Below, one piece after another: positions 60,036 through 64,000 of a DNA stretch of 64,000 nucleotides; positions within the stretch are counted from its first letter, which is position 1; each line of letters starts with the position of its first letter. The notes beneath the pieces were generated by a model. It ran no database searches and was not told the DNA's origin. It was given only the letters and a program-made list of their open reading frames with translations. The stretch is from an uncultured Alphaproteobacteria bacterium (GTDB taxonomy: Bacteria; Pseudomonadota; Alphaproteobacteria; RF32; CAG-239), in the NCBI GenBank assembly GCA_934229625.1, contig CAKQDU010000002.1, positions 184,405 through 248,404 of the forward strand, read 5' to 3'. The translations under genes and the position numbers were made by a program.

Positions 60036-61040
60036 ATGATAAAAAGCACATACATCAAAAGCCTGCTGGAACGGGCAAAAAAAGATTTGAAAACTATTGT
60101 ACTTCCGGAAGGCGAAGATGAGCGTGTTTTAACCGCCGCCCACATGATTACCGCCGAAAAAGCGGCTAAGGTGATTATTTTGGGTGATGTGGAAAAAATT
60201 AAAGAGTTTTATGCCGAAAAAAATTGGGATTTGACTGATATTGAATTAGTCAAACCGGAAGAAGATTCTCGTCTTTCTGAATATACAGAATTGCTTTATA
60301 ATCTGCGCAAAGAAAAAGGACTGAGCTATGAAGACGCCGCCAAACTTGCTTTGAACTATAACTATTTTGGAACATTGATGATAAAATCCGGCCATGCCGA
60401 CGGTATGGTTTCGGGCGCCAATCACTCTACTGCCGACACAGTTCGTCCGGCTTTGCAGATTATTAAGTCAGCCAAAAAAGGCAGCAGCGTTTCTTCTTTT
60501 TTTATCATACTTTCCAATGACAAACCTTATGTTTTGTCTGACTGCGGCATTATCATTGAACCTACTGACAAAGAATTAGCAGATATTGCCTTGAATGCCG
60601 CCGAAACCGCTGTTCACTTTGGCATAGAACCATCTATCGCCATGCTTTCATATTCTACCAAAGGCTCAGGCAAAGGAGATAGTGTGGACAAAGTCGTTCG
60701 CGCCACAAAAATGGTGCAAGAAGCAATACTTACCGATGAATATAAAAATTTGGGCATAGAAGTTGACGGCGAACTGCAAGCCGATGCCGCTCTGGATTCG
60801 GTTGTTGCCGCCAAAAAAGCTCCAAACAGCCATGTTGCCGGTCATGCCCGCGTTTTGATTTTTCCTAACTTGGAAGCCGGAAATATCGGCTACAAACTAT
60901 TGCAACGTTTGGGCGGATGCGAAGCATACGGACCAATTTTACAAGGATTAAATGCTCCGGTTAATGATTTGTCTCGCGGCTGCTTTGCCGAAGATGTTGT
61001 CGGTGCAATCGCCATTACCTGTATTCAAGCTCAAAAATAA
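60036..61040 (+). CDS. pta: Phosphate acetyltransferase
   Basis: Interconverts acetyl-CoA and acetyl phosphate. The 334-residue single-domain (PTA_PTB) enzyme shows IVLPEGEDERVLTAAHM, SGHADGMVSGANHSTADTVRP and VAGHARVLIFPNLEAGNIGYKL. It lacks the N-terminal BioD/DRTGG domains of the long E. coli enzyme. AAGGAC lies upstream. It is followed by ackA 11 bases on. Confidence 0.96.
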   Translation: MIKSTYIKSLLERAKKDLKTIVLPEGEDERVLTAAHMITAEKAAKVIILGDVEKIKEFYAEKNWDLTDIELVKPEEDSRLSEYTELLYNLRKEKGLSYEDAAKLALNYNYFGTLMIKSGHADGMVSGANHSTADTVRPALQIIKSAKKGSSVSSFFIILSNDKPYVLSDCGIIIEPTDKELADIALNAAETAVHFGIEPSIAMLSYSTKGSGKGDSVDKVVRATKMVQEAILTDEYKNLGIEVDGELQADAALDSVVAAKKAPNSHVAGHARVLIFPNLEAGNIGYKLLQRLGGCEAYGPILQGLNAPVNDLSRGCFAEDVVGAIAITCIQAQK

Positions 61041-61051
61041 AGGATTAAGCT

Positions 61052-62239
61052 ATGGAAAAAATTTTAGTTATAAACTGTGGTTCATCTTCTCTTAAATTTC
61101 AGCTCTATAACGTTGATAACGGAAATTATAATGTTGTTTCCAAAGGTATTGCCGAACGCATTGGACAAGCTAACTCAATTTTAAAATATCAGCATACAGG
61201 TTCTGATAAAAAAGAAGAATTGATTAACATGCCGACTCACGCCGAGGCGATTAAAGACGTTTTGAAATGCTTGCTAAACGGCGCTTTGCAAAATTTGGAA
61301 GAACTCAGCGCTGTTGGTCACCGCATTGTGCAGGGCGGCGATATATTCAAAGGTTCTGTTTTAATTACTGATGAAGTTATAGAACAAATCGCCGGCTTAT
61401 CGGATTTGGCGCCATTGCACAACCCGGCTCACGTTTTGGGTATCAAAGCTGTTAAGGCCGCTTTGCCAAACATTCCGCAAGTGGCTGTGTTCGACACCTC
61501 GTTTCATCAGACTATGCCGCCTGAAGCCTATCGCTATGCTTTGCCTGAAGACCAATATGTGCGCAACAAAATCCGCCGCTATGGTTTTCACGGAACTTCA
61601 CATAAATACGTTTCGGAGCGCTGCGCCGAATTGATTGGCAAAAAAGGCAAAATAATCACCTGCCACATGGGCAACGGCGCCTCAATATCCGCCATTGACA
61701 ACGGAGTTTGCGTTGATACATCTATGGGTTTTACTCCGCTGGCCGGTACGATTATGGGTACTCGCTGCGGCGATATTGACCCCTATATTCCGCTTTATAT
61801 TGAAAAGAAAGACGGTTTAAGCGCTCATGAAGTCAATGAAATGATGAACAAGCAAAGCGGCATGCTGGCTTTGTGCGGATATTCCGACAACCGCGATATT
61901 GAAGCCGGATATTTAAGCGGCAACGAAAAATGTATTCTTGCCACGAAAACATACGTTCATGCTTTGCTGAAATATATCGGTGCTTATATTGCCGTTTTGG
62001 GCGGAGTAGACGCCATTGTGTTTACGGCCGGCGTTGGCGAACACGGTGTTATTATTCGTCAGTTGGTTATGGAACATCTTTCTTATTTAGGTATCAAACC
62101 TGATTATGAAAACAACAAACTGCACGCAACAGAAGTTATGATTTCCACTCCGGATTCAAAGGTTAAAGTTTTTGTTATTCCGACAGATGAGGAACTGGTC
62201 ATCGCGCAAGATACTATGAAATTGGCTTTGCATAAATAA
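61052..62239 (+). CDS. ackA: Acetate kinase
   Basis: Makes ATP from acetyl phosphate. The 395-residue ASKHA-fold enzyme has VINCGSSSLKFQLY, HRIVQGG, FDTSFHQTMPPEAYRYALP, GFHGTSHKYV and CGDIDPYIPLY; active-site His and Arg are present. With pta it is the classic acetate-forming pathway, in line with fermentation. Confidence 0.97.
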   Translation: MEKILVINCGSSSLKFQLYNVDNGNYNVVSKGIAERIGQANSILKYQHTGSDKKEELINMPTHAEAIKDVLKCLLNGALQNLEELSAVGHRIVQGGDIFKGSVLITDEVIEQIAGLSDLAPLHNPAHVLGIKAVKAALPNIPQVAVFDTSFHQTMPPEAYRYALPEDQYVRNKIRRYGFHGTSHKYVSERCAELIGKKGKIITCHMGNGASISAIDNGVCVDTSMGFTPLAGTIMGTRCGDIDPYIPLYIEKKDGLSAHEVNEMMNKQSGMLALCGYSDNRDIEAGYLSGNEKCILATKTYVHALLKYIGAYIAVLGGVDAIVFTAGVGEHGVIIRQLVMEHLSYLGIKPDYENNKLHATEVMISTPDSKVKVFVIPTDEELVIAQDTMKLALHK

Positions 62240-62253
62240 TTTTTTATTAAAAC

Positions 62254-62290
62254 AAAAAGGAGGAGAATAATCGTTCTGCTCCTTTTTAAT
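62254..62290 (+). terminator. Terminator of pta-ackA
   Basis: AAAAAGGAG (about 62254-62262) pairs with CTCCTTTTT (about 62278-62286), with an inner GAGAA/TTCT extension, then T and A residues. Confidence 0.7.
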
Positions 62291-62364
62291 AAAAAAATAT
62301 AAAAAAGTTCTTGATTTGAACCACTCTATGAGGATTAAATATTAACAACAAGGAGTATAAACGA

Positions 62365-62907
62365 ATGAATAAAAAAATTTTAATCATTTCCGGAAGTCCG
62401 CGGATAAACGGCAACTCCGACATCTTATGCGAAGAGTTCAAACGCGGCGCTTTAGAAGCCGGTAATATAGTAGAAAAAATTCGTTTAAGCGATAAAAAGA
62501 TAAACTTCTGTTTAGGCTGCGGAGTCTGCAATGCCACCGGTAAATGCATACAAAAAGATGACATGGCGGAACTTTTGCAAAAAATACTTGCTGCAGATGT
62601 GATTGTTTTGGCATCTCCTGTGTATTTTTATGGAATGAACGGACAAATGAAAACCTTTATAGACCGCACGGTTCCGCAATACACAAAAATTTCAGGCAAA
62701 GATTTTTACTTTATTATCAGCGCCGCGGATACTGTACAAAAACACATGGACAAAGTTATTGAAGGTTTCCGTGGATTTACAGCCGATTGTTTGGAAAATG
62801 CCACCGAAAAAGGCATTGTTTACGGCTTAGGGTCATGGCTGAAAGGCGAAGTGAAACACAATAAAGAAGCAATGCAACAGGCTTATGAGTTTGGTAAAAA
62901 CGCCTGA
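62365..62907 (+). CDS. Flavodoxin-fold NAD(P)H-dependent oxidoreductase
   Basis: A 180-residue FMN-reductase family protein: the FMN phosphate loop SGSPRINGNSDIL, then the Cys pairs FCLGCGVCNATGKC typical of the iron-sulfur flavoprotein-like subgroup, and LASPVYFYGMNGQMKTFIDR. AAGGAG precedes the ATG. It probably reduces quinones or other small electron acceptors. A terminator follows. Confidence 0.9.
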   Translation: MNKKILIISGSPRINGNSDILCEEFKRGALEAGNIVEKIRLSDKKINFCLGCGVCNATGKCIQKDDMAELLQKILAADVIVLASPVYFYGMNGQMKTFIDRTVPQYTKISGKDFYFIISAADTVQKHMDKVIEGFRGFTADCLENATEKGIVYGLGSWLKGEVKHNKEAMQQAYEFGKNA

Positions 62908-62925
62908 TTTAAATTACACAAAGAA

Positions 62926-62958
62926 AAAACCGACCTCAAATTAAGGTCGGTTTTTCTT
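62926..62958 (+). terminator. Bidirectional terminator
   Basis: Stem ACCGACCT (62929-62936) / AGGTCGGT (62944-62951), preceded by A-run and followed by T-run. Between the reductase gene and the convergent pilin-like gene. Confidence 0.85.
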
Positions 62959-62964
62959 TACTAA

Positions 62965-63666
62965 TTATTCTTCAAACAATAGATTTATATTACAACTTTC
63001 ATCTATACAATCGCACCCTTTTGCGGCTAAGGCAGGTGGTAAAGGCAATGTGTTAACATTTAACGGACGACAAGCTACTACTCCATGCGCATTATCATCT
63101 TCCATATCCATTCTATAACTACAGTCTATAATACTACCATAATTTCCTATTTCAAGTCCGACAAAACCTGATGAATCCCCACCCCAATCATTTGTAGCTA
63201 AAGTTATACAAGCTTCTCTGGACAATCCGAATAACCCTATATATATACCCTTATTATCATAACCACCAGTAAATCCTAACTCTCCACCTAATGCGTGAAC
63301 AAATCTATGGTTTACACCCGTATCTGTTTCTTTCGGAAAAATATAATCTCTAACAAAAGCATAAATATCGTCCTCTGCATCATAATCCAAATCAGGAACT
63401 CTTTGCTCATTAGCGTAAAGTATTCTTATATTAGAAACAATTGTCAAAACTTCATCTATAGTTTTATTTACCTTAAATTTTTCCATCGCTTTGGAATATC
63501 CGGCGATGCCGCCCACACTTAGCACTCCAATTATCGCCAGCACGCCCAGCATTTCTATCATTGACCGCCCGACAGAGCAAGCGTCATTGCGAGGAGTGTA
63601 ACGACGAAGCAATCCAAACCCCTCGCCCCTGCTCTTTCCTTTGAAAAATTCTCTACTCTTAAACAT
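62965..63666 (-). CDS. Pilin-like protein, GVLAII-type paralogue 3, with extended leader
   Basis: A 233-residue protein. The pilin-type helix GRSMIEMLGVLAIIGVLSVG starts only at residue 33, after a leader of about 32 residues (MFKSREFFKGKSRGEGFGLL and RRYTPRNDACSV). The ATG at 63666 is supported by AAGGAGGA 7 bases upstream. The segment GFGLLRRYTPRNDA is encoded by bases that resemble a widespread GC-richer repeat (ATTGCTTCGTCGTTACAC...), apparently inserted in frame. The C-terminus has CDCIDESCNINLLF like the two other long paralogues. The longer leader may affect processing. Confidence 0.75.
   Translation of the reverse strand: MFKSREFFKGKSRGEGFGLLRRYTPRNDACSVGRSMIEMLGVLAIIGVLSVGGIAGYSKAMEKFKVNKTIDEVLTIVSNIRILYANEQRVPDLDYDAEDDIYAFVRDYIFPKETDTGVNHRFVHALGGELGFTGGYDNKGIYIGLFGLSREACITLATNDWGGDSSGFVGLEIGNYGSIIDCSYRMDMEDDNAHGVVACRPLNVNTLPLPPALAAKGCDCIDESCNINLLFEE
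63585..63636 (-). repeat. In-frame repeat-like insertion in the pilin leader
   Basis: The bases encoding about residues 13-28 of the pilin-like gene read GGGTTTGGATTGCTTCGTCG, then TTACACTCCTCGCAATGACG. Sequences of this type are common dispersed repeats in several bacteria, and the translation GLLRRYTPRNDA is a frequent spurious ORF product. The other three pilin-like genes lack it. Confidence 0.55.
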
Positions 63667-63682
63667 CTTATTCCTCCTTAAT

Positions 63683-63858
63683 TGTGTAAAAAAAACGACC
63701 GTTATTTTTACACAACGAAACAGACAGCAATAAAATGTTGTAAAAACGCCAAAAAATATCGCAAATATAAAAAGTTATTGCAAATTCCGGTAGCCTTTGC
63801 TAGACTACAAAAAACAGTTTAAAAACTGTCCATTTTAAACGGTCGTTTTTTTTACACA
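63683..63858 (-). repeat. 176 bp region bounded by perfect 21 bp inverted repeats (leader or MITE)
   Basis: The arms TGTGTAAAAAAAACGACCGT plus T (63683-63703) and its exact complement (63838-63858) enclose about 134 bases. On the minus strand the second arm ends in eight T residues, 17 bases before the pilin ATG. A second perfect hairpin, TTGTGTAAAAA (63682-63692) / TTTTTACACAA (63705-63715), competes for the same arm. It could be a leader with alternative folds or a small non-autonomous element; no target duplication was evident. Confidence 0.55.
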
Positions 63859-63891
63859 CTTTTAACCTAAAAAACGCGTTGATTTTTGCGG

Positions 63892-63919
63892 TTGACTTAT
63901 GGCGTGAGGCTGTTATAGA
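63892..63919 (+). promoter_or_regulatory. Promoter of the gene at the right edge
   Basis: TTGACT (63892-63897), 16 bp spacer, TATAGA (63914-63919), about 40 bases before the ATG at 63958. Confidence 0.6.
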
Positions 63920-63957
63920 ATTAGAGTGTAAACAACATAATTTTAGAGGAAAGAAAG

Positions 63958-64000
63958 ATGAAAAATAAGCTATTCAAAGGTCTCTCTCTCTCTCTCTGCA
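63958..64000 (+). CDS. Start of a gene with a (TC)8 tract in its signal sequence, partial
   Basis: Only 14 codons are inside the window: MKNKLFKGLSLSLC. AGAGGAAAG lies upstream of the ATG. Codons 9-13 are encoded by eight TC units (63981-63996). The N-terminus looks like a signal peptide, so the product is probably exported. Loss or gain of one TC unit would shift the frame, so expression could be switched on and off. Confidence 0.6.
   Translation, partial: MKNKLFKGLSLSLC

Overview
The window looks like chromosome of an AT-rich, probably host-associated and low-oxygen alphaproteobacterium. Class is suggested by a GcrA cell-cycle regulator, a DksA that has lost three of the four zinc cysteines (the usual alphaproteobacterial form), a PraR-like XRE regulator, the dksA-maf-rng-yacG order, a DUF2066 gene beside an AI-2E/PerM permease, and the ribosomal proteins. 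An RquA-like methyltransferase (rhodoquinone synthesis) and a pta-ackA pair suggest fumarate respiration and acetate fermentation without much oxygen. No rRNA gene is present and no species is named.

Layout. 1-2.1 kb: end of a membrane protein gene, divergent from tsaD-nth. 2.1-7.7 kb: minus-strand run dksA-maf-rng-yacG followed by an Mla/MCE lipid transporter (mlaE-mlaF-mlaD-pqiC). 7.8-10.6 kb: two pilin-like genes, a small outer-membrane barrel and an anchored protein. 10.6-20.2 kb: the S10-spc ribosomal operon, 21 genes rpsJ to rplO, ending at a terminator without secY. 20.4-23.8 kb: RHH protein, trmB, XRE regulator, small membrane and lipoprotein genes. 23.9-27.7 kb: an accessory stretch between two tandem tRNA-Val genes and tRNA-Glu, holding a PD-(D/E)XK nuclease gene with an unknown partner, an IS200-type element and a secreted protein. 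27.8-46 kb: mostly housekeeping (lysS, rsmE, cmk, lepA, cyclophilin) with rquA, a retropepsin / inactive transglutaminase-7TM / ATP-grasp cluster, an OprB-type porin and gcrA. 47.6-53.1 kb: a complete type II-C CRISPR-Cas locus. 53.2-62.9 kb: sugar kinase and MFS transporter, GNAT, PerM, DUF2066, pta-ackA and a flavodoxin-fold reductase. 62.9-64 kb: a third long-tailed pilin-like gene and the start of a gene carrying a (TC)8 tract in its signal sequence.

Most notable points. (1) Every CRISPR repeat contains a complete sigma70 promoter (TTGACC, 17 bp, TGaTATAAT), so each spacer should have its own promoter; the tracrRNA is encoded between cas1 and cas9 on the opposite strand and its anti-repeat has lost the -10. 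(2) Three pilin-like paralogues share an unusual arginine at the +1 position and a C-terminal cysteine motif, and each lies just behind a roughly 180-210 bp structured region with mutually exclusive pairings and a terminator or U-run close to the start codon. (3) A two-gene nuclease module sits beside the tRNA-Val pair. (4) The last gene is a candidate for phase variation by slippage.

All identifications come from reading motifs; no database search was run.
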